From Gammaproteobacteria bacterium (GTDB lineage Bacteria; Pseudomonadota; Gammaproteobacteria; UWMA-0217): a DNA stretch of 37,537 nucleotides. A program made the translations under genes and the position numbers. The notes under the pieces are model-generated. The model saw nothing but the letters and a program-made list of their open reading frames with translations, was not told the DNA's origin and made no database searches. Positions 9,706 to 18,189 of this stretch are shown here, piece by piece. The stretch lies in assembly GCA_027081275.1 (NCBI GenBank), contig JALWKV010000152.1, positions 70,820 to 108,356 on the forward strand, read 5' to 3'. Position 1 is the stretch's first letter, and every line of letters starts with the position of its first letter.

Positions 9706-10631
9706 AGGTGGCGGTCTGTATCTGTACCTGCCGGCGCCCGGAGGGGCTGGAACGGCTGCTGCGGGCGCTGGCCCGTCTCGACTGGTCGGAACGGCTGGAG
9801 ATCGTCGTTGTCGACAATGATGAAGCCGAGGCGGGCAGGCACGTCTGTGAGCGGCTGCTGGCGGAGGGTTACCGTTGGCCGCTCAGTCATGCCCTTGAGC
9901 CGCAACGGGGTATTTCCCCCGCGCGCAACCGGGCCGTGGCCATGGCGCTGGCGAAAAACGTCGATTTCATCGCCATGCTCGATGACGATGAATGGCCCGA
10001 GCGGCAGTGGCTGGCGGAGCTGATCCGCGTACAGCGTGAGCAGGGGGCGGACCTGGTGGGTGGTCCGGTGTTGCCGCAGCTGCCTGTCTCGAGAGCGTCC
10101 TGGGTCGATGTCGCGGTGGATGAGTGTTACGGCGCCGACCAGAAACTGCCCGATGGCGCGCCCTGCGAGCTCTGGGCCAGCGGAAATTTCCTTGGCCGGT
10201 CCGGTTGTTTCGCGGTGCTGATGCCGGAAGTCTTTCGCGTCGAATTCGGGCTCAGTGGCGGTGAGGATCTCGAGTTCTTCCGGCGGTTGGGCGCGATGGG
10301 GTACACGATGCACTGGGCGGCGAACGCGGTGGCCCATGAAGCGGTGCCGGAAAGCCGGATGACGATCGACTGGGTCAGAAGACGGATGGTGCTGAAGGGA
10401 AATACGCAGGTCCGTCTTTTTCGTCTGCATGCGCCGGGCGGGCTGGCGGAAGCGGTACGCCTGGCGAAGACCGCGGCGCTGTTCGCCACCGGCTTCGGGC
10501 AGTACCTGCTGGGCTTGGCGAAACCCGAGATTCGCATGCGCGGACAACTGCGGCTGTGGCGCGCGCTGGGCAAGTTGCAGGCGCATGTCGGGCGTACGAT
10601 GACACGCCCGGAGCATATCGAAGGGCGCTAG
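9699..10631 (+). CDS. GT2 family glycosyltransferase, 3' end defined by MITE insertion
   Basis: This 310-residue cytoplasmic glycosyltransferase has a GT-A fold: strand VAVCICTCRRPEGL at the N-terminus, EIVVVDND near residues 34-41, PARNRA near 74-79 and the metal-binding acidic motif LDDDEW at 94-99. ELWASGNFL and GGEDLEFFRR near residue 190 correspond to the acceptor/catalytic region. The start ATG is preceded by CGGGAGG and overlaps the flippase stop. The TAG stop lies in the first bases of a palindromic element (10628-10811), so the native C-terminus may have been trimmed or changed by the insertion. The catalytic domain looks complete. Donor and acceptor are unknown. Confidence 0.85.
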   Translation: MVKVAVCICTCRRPEGLERLLRALARLDWSERLEIVVVDNDEAEAGRHVCERLLAEGYRWPLSHALEPQRGISPARNRAVAMALAKNVDFIAMLDDDEWPERQWLAELIRVQREQGADLVGGPVLPQLPVSRASWVDVAVDECYGADQKLPDGAPCELWASGNFLGRSGCFAVLMPEVFRVEFGLSGGEDLEFFRRLGAMGYTMHWAANAVAHEAVPESRMTIDWVRRRMVLKGNTQVRLFRLHAPGGLAEAVRLAKTAALFATGFGQYLLGLAKPEIRMRGQLRLWRALGKLQAHVGRTMTRPEHIEGR

Positions 10632-10811
10632 CCCGGATTTCTCACCACCGTTCGTGGCGAGACGGCTCAAGGGTGAGGCATGGGTGGCTTTCGCGACCAA
10701 GGAGAGCGCAGGCATAGTCGACACTATGTCGAGGACTCCGACCGAGCGAAAGCCAGCCAGGGTGTGCCATTGAGCCGTCACAGTAGAAGGGTGGTGAGAA
10801 ATGCGGGCTAG
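10628..10811. mobile_element. 184-bp palindromic MITE with CTAG ends
   Basis: The element has terminal inverted repeats of 22 bases (10628-10649 and 10790-10811) with one mismatch; both begin CTAGCCCG. Homology between the two arms continues inward, through ACGGCTCAA and GGTGGCTTTCGC on the left and their counterparts on the right, to a central palindrome around CATAGTCGACACTATG, so the whole element is one long imperfect hairpin. It has no coding capacity. CTAG at both ends may be a 4-bp target duplication. The same terminus occurs at 37411, where an insertion element enters cas5e. The element separates two glycosyltransferase genes and leaves a 240-base gap in an otherwise overlapping operon. 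Confidence 0.85.
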
Positions 10812-10871
10812 GAGTCTGTCCGCATCTATCGCGACAGGGTTGCGCGCAACCGAAACAGGGGAGGAGATCCA

Positions 10872-11840
10872 ATGGCTGATTGCAGTGGCAACGCGCCTTT
10901 TTTCAGCATCGTCATACCGGCCTACAATCGGCGGGATGTCATTGGGGACACGCTGGCGTCCTGCATTGCGCAGACCTGGTCGGACTATGAGGTCATTGTC
11001 GTCGACGACGGCTCCAGTGATGGTACGTCCGCTGTCGTCGCTGATTTTGCCCGGCGCCACCCGGAGATTCGCCTGTTGACGCAGAGCAACAGCGGGCCAG
11101 CGGCGGCGCGCAACCTCGGCGTCCGGGAAGCGCGGGGAAAATACATCGCCTTTCTCGATTCGGATGATCGTTTTCTCCCGGAAAAGCTCGAAGTGTTTGC
11201 CAGACAGATGGAAGAGACCGGCGCCGGGCTCCTCTATGGGCCGGTGCTGTCGGAGCGGGGCAATGGCGCGACCTGGCTCCGACCCGAATCCGGCCTCGCC
11301 GAAGGTGAAAGCATCTACGATTATCTTTTTCTGCGGCGTGGCGTGGTATTGCCGAGTACGGTGGTGGTCGAACGCGATGCTGCGCTGCGTATCCCGTTTC
11401 TCGAGTCGCTGTGGTTTGGGGACAATGATCAGTTCGCTGTCGATATGTGGCGCGCTGGCGTGCGTTTTCATTTTGTCGAACAGCCCCTGACGCGCTATGC
11501 GGACCAGGAAGATGCGTCACGGCTTTCCAGACTGCCGCTGTTCGACCATGCCTCACCGCGGCATCGCGCGTTTTTCGACTGGATGGAGTCGCAGCGACCG
11601 TTCATGTCGAAACAGGCGTATCTTGCGTATCGCGCGCGTTTTCTTTCGCGGGCCATTGCCAGGGATTCGGCGATGCGAGGCGCCGGTGAAATACTAGCCG
11701 CCTGGCGCCACGGCGCGCTGCCGGCTTCAGCCTGTCTTCGCCAGTTGGCTCAGACCTTCACCCCTGATCTCTACAGGATGATTGCTGACTTGGTGGCGCG
11801 GCGGCACGGGGATCGCCTTAGCGGGAGTCCAGGGCGATGA
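10872..11840 (+). CDS. GT2 family glycosyltransferase
   Basis: This 322-residue cytoplasmic glycosyltransferase has a textbook GT2 N-terminal domain: FSIVIPAYNRRDVIG at 11-25, VIVVDDGSSDGT at 41-52, NSGPAAARNLG at 73-83 and the DxD-type motif FLDSDDRF at 94-101. The C-terminal part has FGDNDQFAVDMWRAG, typical of the acceptor-binding region in small bacterial GT2 enzymes. GAGGAG lies just before the ATG. It is the first gene after the MITE, and its stop overlaps the start of the polymerase-like gene (ATGA), so the two are probably translationally coupled. The sugar transferred cannot be read from sequence. Confidence 0.9.
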   Translation: MADCSGNAPFFSIVIPAYNRRDVIGDTLASCIAQTWSDYEVIVVDDGSSDGTSAVVADFARRHPEIRLLTQSNSGPAAARNLGVREARGKYIAFLDSDDRFLPEKLEVFARQMEETGAGLLYGPVLSERGNGATWLRPESGLAEGESIYDYLFLRRGVVLPSTVVVERDAALRIPFLESLWFGDNDQFAVDMWRAGVRFHFVEQPLTRYADQEDASRLSRLPLFDHASPRHRAFFDWMESQRPFMSKQAYLAYRARFLSRAIARDSAMRGAGEILAAWRHGALPASACLRQLAQTFTPDLYRMIADLVARRHGDRLSGSPGR

Positions 11841-13180
11841 CGGCTCTGCCGGCCATGAACACTTCGGTGCGCCCGACAACGGCCGATGTGGTGATGCTGT
11901 TTATCGCGCTGTTGCAGGGCACCGGCGTGTCGGCTTCGCTGCTGGGAGATTTTCTCGCGCTTGCCGCCGCCGATGGGGTTGTTACCGCGCTATGGCTTGC
12001 ACTGTATGGCTGGGCGGCGCTCAGGCTGTTTTATTATGATGGGGCAAGCTGGCTTTTCTGGTTGCTGCGTTATCGTTTGCTGCTGGTGTTGCTTGTGGCT
12101 GGCGTCGTCGTCTCGGTTTCATGGTCGATCGACCCCATGCTGTCGCTGCGCAGGGTGATCCATTTTGCCGGTACCGCGCTGCTGGCATTCTATATCGGGT
12201 ATATTTTTCCCATTCGGCAACTGTTGCTGCTGACCGCCTCCGGCCTCGGTCTGCTTTTGCTGGCCTCCGTCATGGTGGCCCTGCTTCTGCCCGATCTCGG
12301 CATCCAGCGCTACGAGGGAAAACTTGTCTGGAAGGGGCTTTTTTTCGACAAGAATTCGCTGGGATTTTCCGCGGCAACCACAATGCTTCTCTCCGTCACG
12401 CTCGCCTGGAACGTCACGGGGATGACGCAGCGCCTGATTTTTCTGCTGTTGGCGGGCGTTGCGGCCGTTGCCCTGCTGGGCAGTCAGTCGGCGACTTCTT
12501 TGGTGGCGGTGAGCGTCGGGCTTGGCGTCATGCTGTTTCTGTTCGGGGTTGCCCGCGCCGGACTGAGCCGGACCGCCGCGGTCGTTCTGTTGTCGATCGC
12601 CGCGGTGCTGGCCATCCTCACGCTGAACGGCGTTGATATTTCGATTCTTTTTTCCGCGCTTGGCCGCTCGTCCGACCTGACCGGCAGGCAGGAGGTATGG
12701 GAGGCGGTGGGATATCTGATTGCCCAGCGCCCGTGGACCGGAACGGGCTACGGGACGATCTGGTTTCCCACGGCGGAGAGTGAATGGCAGCAGCAGATGC
12801 TCAACCTGACGTGGGTGGCGCATCATGCCCACAACGGTTTTTTCCAGACCGCCTCGCAGCTGGGGTTGCCGGCAACGGCACTGGCGGTCTTTTTTCTTCT
12901 GCAACTGCAGATCGAAGCGGTCGCGATCTATCTGTATGTTCCGCGATGGCTGCCCTCTCTGGCGATCGTTGGTTTCGAGGTGGCCTTTCTCATCGCCAAT
13001 GTTACCGAGGCCTATTTCATGGTCGACAGAAGTCTTTTCTGGTTGTTGCAGATCAGCTTGCCGATTTCCCTGTTGCGGAGCGTCGAGCGTGCGGGCGAAG
13101 AGGAGGCGGGTGCGGTCGTCGCCGAGTGGCTTGGAAATGACGCCGTGGCTTCCGCCGATCTGGCGCCACGAACGAACTGA
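11837..13180 (+). CDS. Wzy-like polysaccharide polymerase / O-antigen ligase family protein
   Basis: This 447-residue integral membrane protein has about 10-12 hydrophobic segments and the O-antigen ligase family signature AHNGFFQTASQLGLP near residues 332-346, in the large periplasmic loop (WVAHHAHNGFF). SWSIDPMLSLRR near residue 95 is another conserved piece. Members either polymerise lipid-linked repeats (Wzy) or ligate chains to lipid A core (WaaL). Location as the last gene of a Wzx/Wzc-containing operon favours the polymerase. It overlaps the upstream glycosyltransferase by four bases. The C-terminal about 35 residues are hydrophilic and acidic. Confidence 0.85.
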   Translation: MTALPAMNTSVRPTTADVVMLFIALLQGTGVSASLLGDFLALAAADGVVTALWLALYGWAALRLFYYDGASWLFWLLRYRLLLVLLVAGVVVSVSWSIDPMLSLRRVIHFAGTALLAFYIGYIFPIRQLLLLTASGLGLLLLASVMVALLLPDLGIQRYEGKLVWKGLFFDKNSLGFSAATTMLLSVTLAWNVTGMTQRLIFLLLAGVAAVALLGSQSATSLVAVSVGLGVMLFLFGVARAGLSRTAAVVLLSIAAVLAILTLNGVDISILFSALGRSSDLTGRQEVWEAVGYLIAQRPWTGTGYGTIWFPTAESEWQQQMLNLTWVAHHAHNGFFQTASQLGLPATALAVFFLLQLQIEAVAIYLYVPRWLPSLAIVGFEVAFLIANVTEAYFMVDRSLFWLLQISLPISLLRSVERAGEEEAGAVVAEWLGNDAVASADLAPRTN

Positions 13181-13251
13181 AGTCGATGGCGGGTGTTTGG
13201 CGTCATTGAAAATCCCCGCCGCCAGTAGCAGGAACGGGGGAGGGTGAGGTG

Positions 13252-14151
13252 TCAGTCGCCCTTGTCGCAGGCGGTGGAGAATTTCCGAATGCGCACATGA
13301 TCGATCTGAAGCCGCGCCGGAAATCGGGTGTGCTTGTCCGGCTTGCCGGGCCAGTTGCCGCCGACGGCCAGGTTGATCAGCAGGTACATTGGGCGGTGCA
13401 GGTCGCGGGGCGTCGGCTTGCGTGACAGCAGACGGTCGTCGAAATACCAGCGGATCTCCCTTTCGTCCCATTCGACGGCGTAGTCGTGAAATTCCTTCGT
13501 CAGGTCAGGGCCGGGTCGATGGCGACTGCTGTCGGAGCGGAGCGAACCGCTCTGGTTGCTGTGGACGGTGGTGTGGTAGGTCTTTCGGTCGTGGCCGAGA
13601 AATTCCATGATGTCGATCTCGGGCAGGATGTCGACGCCTTCCGGCCATCTGTCGAAAGCGGGCAGCATCCAGAAGGCGGGCCAGAGTCCCCGTCCCGGCG
13701 GCAGTTTCGCGCGGATTTCGAAGCGCCCGTATTTCAAGGCGAAATGGCGCTCCGTGGTCATCAACCCCGAGGTGTATTGCCGGCCGGCGGGAATCCTTTT
13801 TTTCAGTTGCGGCGTCACGGGTTGGGCGACGATGGTCAGAATGCCGTCGCGGGTGCTGAATGGTGAAGCGCCGTCTCGGTCGGGCTGGAGATAGTATTGC
13901 AGCTCGTTGTTGATGACCGAGTCGTTTCCCCAGACGTAGCTCGTTTTCCACCGCTTCAGCAGCTGTTGCCACGGCTGATCGAAGCTCTCCTCGAATACGG
14001 TCTGCAGGCAGTTCTCGGGGGGGGCGCCGCCTGCTGGAGCCGTGGTGGCGGGCGCAAGGGCGGGCAGTAGCAGCAGGGGGAAAAGAGTGCGGAAAATGGG
14101 CAAGGGATCTGATCGGTTGCGGAACCGCGACCGATCATAGAAGAGATTCAT
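13252..14151 (-). CDS. Secreted glycoside hydrolase family 16 (beta-glucanase/lyase-like)
   Basis: This 299-residue protein has a basic N-terminus and a hydrophobic segment at residues 19-35 or so, consistent with export. The GH16 catalytic signature ExDxxE is intact as E178-I-D180-I-M-E183, with E178 the expected nucleophile and E183 the acid/base. Flanking features also fit: YTSGLMTT, YGRFEIRAKLPPGRGLWPAFW upstream and HDYAVEWDEREIRWYFDD downstream. Family members cleave beta-1,3- or beta-1,4-linked glucans and galactans. It is convergent with the exopolysaccharide operon, so a role in trimming or releasing that polymer is likely (inference, by analogy with ExoK-type depolymerases). Confidence 0.9.
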   Translation of the reverse strand: MNLFYDRSRFRNRSDPLPIFRTLFPLLLLPALAPATTAPAGGAPPENCLQTVFEESFDQPWQQLLKRWKTSYVWGNDSVINNELQYYLQPDRDGASPFSTRDGILTIVAQPVTPQLKKRIPAGRQYTSGLMTTERHFALKYGRFEIRAKLPPGRGLWPAFWMLPAFDRWPEGVDILPEIDIMEFLGHDRKTYHTTVHSNQSGSLRSDSSRHRPGPDLTKEFHDYAVEWDEREIRWYFDDRLLSRKPTPRDLHRPMYLLINLAVGGNWPGKPDKHTRFPARLQIDHVRIRKFSTACDKGD

Positions 14152-14178
14152 GTGGCGGGCAATCGGAGCGCGGGGCGG

Positions 14179-14313
14179 TCAGATTTTCTGGTATTTCCAT
14201 CCCTCGCGCATGTGCTCATGGATGATCGGCTCTCGGTGCAACTCCTGGCGATAGCCTGAATTGGCCGGGCGTCTCGATCCGGCGTTCTCGATGCTGGATC
14301 GAGATGGACGCAG
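14179..14313 (-). pseudogene. Possible 3' remnant of an unidentified gene
   Basis: On the minus strand an open stretch of 44 codons ends in TGA at 14181-14179 with the tail NSGYRQELHREPIIHEHMREG and then WKYQKI. The composition (many charged and aromatic residues) looks like a real protein C-terminus rather than noise, yet there is no start codon upstream of the stretch apart from a late internal ATG, and a stop closes it at 14316-14314. I do not recognise the family. It may be the end of a deleted gene, or chance. The rest of the gap 14152-14349 shows nothing. Confidence 0.3.
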
Positions 14314-14349
14314 TCACTGAGCCTGCTTCGAATGCGTTCCGCGCCATTC

Positions 14350-16113
14350 TCAATGAGTGCAGAGCCCCAGCAGCGAAAGCCGCTGCAGCGGTGCCAGTGC
14401 GGGGCTGTCGGCCTTCAGCGGTGCGGAGAACTCGAGATGGTCTCCGTCGACCGTGACAGTAGCGGCATCGGCCAAGGGGGAGGTGGCGCGAATCGAGTCC
14501 TTCGCCGCTTCCAGCGCGTCATGGCGGGTGAAGCCGATGCGGGCGGTAATTTTTGCGTTACTGGTCAGGACATGGGCGATATCGAGCCCGATCAGCAATT
14601 CGTCGATCGTCTCCTGCGCGATGGCGCCGAGCGGCTCCGTGACCAGCGTGGTGACATTCTGCGTCAGCGCTTCGCCGTCGAAGACCGAAAAGCTGACGGG
14701 GTGGTGGCGGCGGAACTGCCGCCACGACAGCAGCATCGCCGGTTTGCCGTCGAAGGATTCATGGATCATCCGGTAGGCCTCGTCGATGAAATCGGGTGAT
14801 GTCACGATGATCTCCTTGCGCGAAATCTGCATGCTCAGATCGCGTTCGCAACCGGATTCGTCCGCCAATGTAATGGTGAGCCGGTTCGGGTTGTTTTCAT
14901 CCGCATGCGCGCCGTAGCGCGTCTCCAGCTTGGTGCCCAGCGCCTTCCTGTCGAAGTCTCCCAGCAGCACGGCGGTGACGGGATGCCTGCCCGCCCTCTC
15001 GTGCTGGCTGACGACGATGCTGTGAACGGCGTTGGCGATATCGATTCCCAGCTTGTCGAACAGCGCCAAGTCGGGTGGCAGCGCGAAGCGGCCGTGATCG
15101 ACATCGATCCAGCGCGACACGGTCTTGAGTTCATTGAGATCGATGAGGCCGATCATCGCCACGTCGTCGGTTGCGAGGTGATTCTCGACCACGGCCGTTC
15201 CCGGCGACGGCGTGAATACCAGCAGCTGATAGACCCAGTACACCGCCAGCGCCAGCAGCAGCACGGCGGTGACCGCGACCGGGATCGTCAATGCCCGTTT
15301 CCACCATGGCTGCGGGTAGGGATGTTCGAGAAAGAGGGTTTCGCTGGTCGGCGGCGCTTCGGCTTCCGGCGCAACGGCTTCCGTCTCGGACGAGATCGTC
15401 GTGTGCTCGATGTCGATGATGCGCCCGTCCGGCGTCTCCTCGACATGGACAACAGTCTCCCGCTCCGGCACGGATTTCTGCTCGTCTGCTGCGGCTCCCT
15501 CATGCTCCGGCGTTGATGTGGTGCGCGGCTCGTCGGCTGCGGCGGCCTCGTCGGGTTCGGGGGAAGCTGTTTCGGTGTCGGGCTTCTCCGCCTGTGGAGC
15601 TCCGGTTTCGAGTTCCGTCGTAGGCTGTTCGAGATCATCGGTCTTCACTGCCGCTCGGGCGGCGGTCGGAGGCTCGTTTGCCGGTGGCGTGGATGGCTTC
15701 GACTCAGGGGCATCCGTCGGTGGCGTCTGGGGCCCGGCCGCCTGGGATGTGGGCGGCGATTGCTCTGGCTCCTGTGCTCGAGGCGCCGTTTCGGCGGCAG
15801 CGGGGCGGGCGCTCGGTTTCCGCTTGGTGGTGGCGGGCTTGGTGCTGGCCGTGTCGGCCCTTTGCCACGGTTCGATATCGGTAATCAGGCCGAGGCGGAG
15901 CAGTCTGACTTTCAGTTTGACCGCCGACTGGAAATCCAGCGGCTTGCGGTTGAAGGAAATCTTCTGTTCGCCGGCGAAGATCGGCGCCAGACTGGCGGGG
16001 GGGCGGTGGAGGATCTTGCCGAGCGCGGCGGCCGCCTGTTCGCGCGTGAATTTCTTCGCGACCCGACCGCGAAAGAGCACGCGAAACGTCTTGTTTTTGT
16101 CAGGTCTGGTCAC
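14350..16113 (-). CDS. Single-pass membrane protein with proline/glutamate-rich linker, function unknown
   Basis: The 587-residue protein has four parts. Residues 1-80 form a small cytoplasmic domain (FRVLFRGRVAKKF, IFAGEQKISFNRKPLDFQSA, LLRLGLITDIEP) that resembles the short alpha/beta module often found at the N-terminus of proteobacterial membrane proteins. Residues 85-285 are low-complexity, rich in Pro, Glu, Ala and Thr. One membrane helix lies near 290-316 (VAVTAVLLLALAVYWVYQLL). The C-terminal 270 residues are probably periplasmic and have no motif I recognise. No enzyme signature is present. It sits upstream of the GH16 gene and downstream of the LRR/TSP3 surface protein on the same strand, with 243 bases separating it from the latter. 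Function is not assigned. Confidence 0.75.
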   Translation of the reverse strand: MTRPDKNKTFRVLFRGRVAKKFTREQAAAALGKILHRPPASLAPIFAGEQKISFNRKPLDFQSAVKLKVRLLRLGLITDIEPWQRADTASTKPATTKRKPSARPAAAETAPRAQEPEQSPPTSQAAGPQTPPTDAPESKPSTPPANEPPTAARAAVKTDDLEQPTTELETGAPQAEKPDTETASPEPDEAAAADEPRTTSTPEHEGAAADEQKSVPERETVVHVEETPDGRIIDIEHTTISSETEAVAPEAEAPPTSETLFLEHPYPQPWWKRALTIPVAVTAVLLLALAVYWVYQLLVFTPSPGTAVVENHLATDDVAMIGLIDLNELKTVSRWIDVDHGRFALPPDLALFDKLGIDIANAVHSIVVSQHERAGRHPVTAVLLGDFDRKALGTKLETRYGAHADENNPNRLTITLADESGCERDLSMQISRKEIIVTSPDFIDEAYRMIHESFDGKPAMLLSWRQFRRHHPVSFSVFDGEALTQNVTTLVTEPLGAIAQETIDELLIGLDIAHVLTSNAKITARIGFTRHDALEAAKDSIRATSPLADAATVTVDGDHLEFSAPLKADSPALAPLQRLSLLGLCTH

Positions 16114-16356
16114 CTCGAAGAGTCCTTGAGCCTAAGTATCTGATTATTATCGGTGTGGCGGGGGGAATTACCGGGTTCTGCACATGCCGGCCAGTATTTC
16201 GCTTCATCTTCTGGCCGGATCTTGCCGCCGGGAATGGAAGCTGTGATCCGGTTGGAAAATTGTTGTTGGTGGATGGGGGCGCGCTCGGCGAAGAGAAACG
16301 CCGGGAGAGCGCCCGTGCCCTCCCGGTCGTGATGGCTGCTGGCGCGACGGACCGTC

Positions 16357-18189
16357 TCAATGACATTTGCCGCGACGCCGCAGACCGAAGGCCATGCCGG
16401 CGAACAGGCTCCCCAGCAGGGGCAGTCCGAAGGCACCGCCGCCCGAGCCGCGGTTTTCCGAGTCGCCGAGTACCGATTTGCCCGGGATGATGATCTCGGT
16501 CTGCTCGTTGACGTCCATGTAGGAGGGTTGGCCGTTGCCATTGGCGTCGGGGCAGGCCGGGGCGGTGGGGCACTCCTTGAAGTCCGAGATGCCATCGCCG
16601 TCGGAGTCGCCGCTGCCGTCTTTCGTTTCGGCCTTGTTGTCGCTGTCGGCGTCGAGATAGTCGGGAATGCCGTCGTCATCCTTGTCGCGGGGATCGAGCG
16701 GGTCGCCGCCGAGTTCATCGCGGGTGGGCCGGCCGTCGCCGTCGTCATCCTCGTCCACGTTGTCGCGCTTGCCGTCGCCGTCGGTATCGCGGTTGTTCGG
16801 CTCGAGGAAGTCCTTGATGCCGTCACTGTCGGAATCGAGCGTCGTGCCCTCGCTGGCGGTCGGCAGGCCGTCGTTGTCATCATCCTGATCCATGTAGTTG
16901 GCCGGCGCCTCGCCGTCGGTGTCGGCGCAGCGGCGCGCATCGGGGCATTCTTCCCTGTCCGACAGACCGTCTTCGTCGGAATCGCCGCTGCCGTCGCTGG
17001 TACCGGCCACATTCTTGCTGTCGGCATCGAGGTAGTCACGAATGCCATCGTTGTCCGAATCGGCGGGATAGTCGGGGTTCGAGCCCAGTTCGGTGGAGGT
17101 GACCTTGCCGTCGTTGTCGTCGTCCGGGTCGAGATGGTTGGGTTTGCCGTCCCCGTCGGTATCGAGATTGTTGGGTTCGAGGTAGTCCTTCATGCCGTCG
17201 GCGTCGCTGTCCCTGGTGAGCGTCTCGGCGTCATTGCTGATGCCGTCGCCATCGGCGTCGCTGTCTTCGCTGTCGGCAGTGCCGTCGCCGTCGGTATCGA
17301 GCAGCGTAAAGGCGGAGACCGATTTGGAGAAGGCGCTGACGAGTTTCCAGTCGCTGGTCTTGCCAGGGATGCCCTCGGTGCGGGTACGGATGGCGAAGTG
17401 GTATTCCGTCGACGGCAGCAGTCCTGCGATCTTCAGCGTATTGCTGGTCTTGTCGTCCGACTCGTGGATCGTGTCATCGGCAGGGGAGAGGTCGGCGTCG
17501 GGACTGACGATGATCTCGTACTTGCCGCCGTCCGCGGTATAGCTGATCGGGTTCCACGACAGGGACACCGAGTCGATGGTCGTCTCGGTCACTTCCAGTC
17601 CGGTGGGCGCGATGGTCTGCGTCGCTTTCCAGTCGCTGCCCTGCTTTTCCGTGAGAAACGTGTCGGTTTCTTCGTCGTTGCTCGACCCGAGCATGTTGTA
17701 GTCGAGATTGAGCTGGGTCAGGGCGGTGAGATCCTTCATGCTGATGGGCACGGCGCCTTCGAGGGCGTTGCGGTCCAGTTTCAGCGTCTGCAACTTGCTG
17801 AGGTTGCCGATATCGGAGGGAATCGGGCCGGTGAATGCGTTGTTGGAAAGATCCAGCAGCGTCAGCTCGGAGAGATCCTTGATGTCGTCGGGCAGTTGCC
17901 CGGCCAAACGGAGGTTGGCGAGGTTCAATTCGGTGACGCGGTTGGCGGTGCAGGTGACGCCAAACCAGCCGTCGCAGGGTTCACCGCTGCCCCAGCCTTC
18001 CAGAGTGCTGCCGTTGGCAATGATGCTTTCATAGAGGCTTGTCAGCACCGTCTTGTCCGATGCGTTCGCCGCCAGTGGCAGGATCGATGCAATGGAAACC
18101 GCCGCGGCAATGGCGCGCGCCAGCGTCTTGGGGGTGGGTTTTTTCGAGAATTGGGGGGCTGTCCCGGAGCGGGCGATGGTGATATCCAT
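16357..18189 (-). CDS. Exported surface protein: plant-type LRR, Fn3-like, TSP type-3 repeats, GlyGly-CTERM-like tail
   Basis: This 610-residue protein begins with a long signal peptide ending near residue 43 (PLAANA). Residues 44-80 resemble the cap of plant LRR receptors (GWGSGEPCDGWFGVTC), followed by about four repeats of the plant-type consensus (LTLLDLSNNAFTGPIPSDIG). A fibronectin-III-like domain spans about 195-290. Residues 293-560 hold many DxDGDG-type calcium-binding thrombospondin type-3 repeats (DTDGDGTADSEDSDADGDG, DQDDDNDGLP). The tail GSGGGAFGLPLLGSLFAGM then LRRRGKCH matches the GlyGly-CTERM plan: Gly-rich motif, one membrane helix, basic end. In such proteins rhombosortase is thought to process the tail after type II secretion. 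The likely site is the outer cell surface; a ligand cannot be inferred. Confidence 0.85.
   Translation of the reverse strand: MDITIARSGTAPQFSKKPTPKTLARAIAAAVSIASILPLAANASDKTVLTSLYESIIANGSTLEGWGSGEPCDGWFGVTCTANRVTELNLANLRLAGQLPDDIKDLSELTLLDLSNNAFTGPIPSDIGNLSKLQTLKLDRNALEGAVPISMKDLTALTQLNLDYNMLGSSNDEETDTFLTEKQGSDWKATQTIAPTGLEVTETTIDSVSLSWNPISYTADGGKYEIIVSPDADLSPADDTIHESDDKTSNTLKIAGLLPSTEYHFAIRTRTEGIPGKTSDWKLVSAFSKSVSAFTLLDTDGDGTADSEDSDADGDGISNDAETLTRDSDADGMKDYLEPNNLDTDGDGKPNHLDPDDDNDGKVTSTELGSNPDYPADSDNDGIRDYLDADSKNVAGTSDGSGDSDEDGLSDREECPDARRCADTDGEAPANYMDQDDDNDGLPTASEGTTLDSDSDGIKDFLEPNNRDTDGDGKRDNVDEDDDGDGRPTRDELGGDPLDPRDKDDDGIPDYLDADSDNKAETKDGSGDSDGDGISDFKECPTAPACPDANGNGQPSYMDVNEQTEIIIPGKSVLGDSENRGSGGGAFGLPLLGSLFAGMAFGLRRRGKCH

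Noticed and set aside
9615-11471. 618-residue minus-strand frame across the MITE and two glycosyltransferases
   Set aside because: Crosses a palindromic element and two well-supported genes; no recognisable domain.
13190-13250. Terminator between the Wzy-like and GH16 genes
   Set aside because: TCCCCG and CGGGGGA could pair but the loop is long and no T-run follows on either strand.
16600-17300. Apparent short tandem DNA repeats that could be a CRISPR or minisatellite
   Set aside because: They are coding TSP3 Asp/Gly repeats with variable spacing and no constant repeat-spacer structure.
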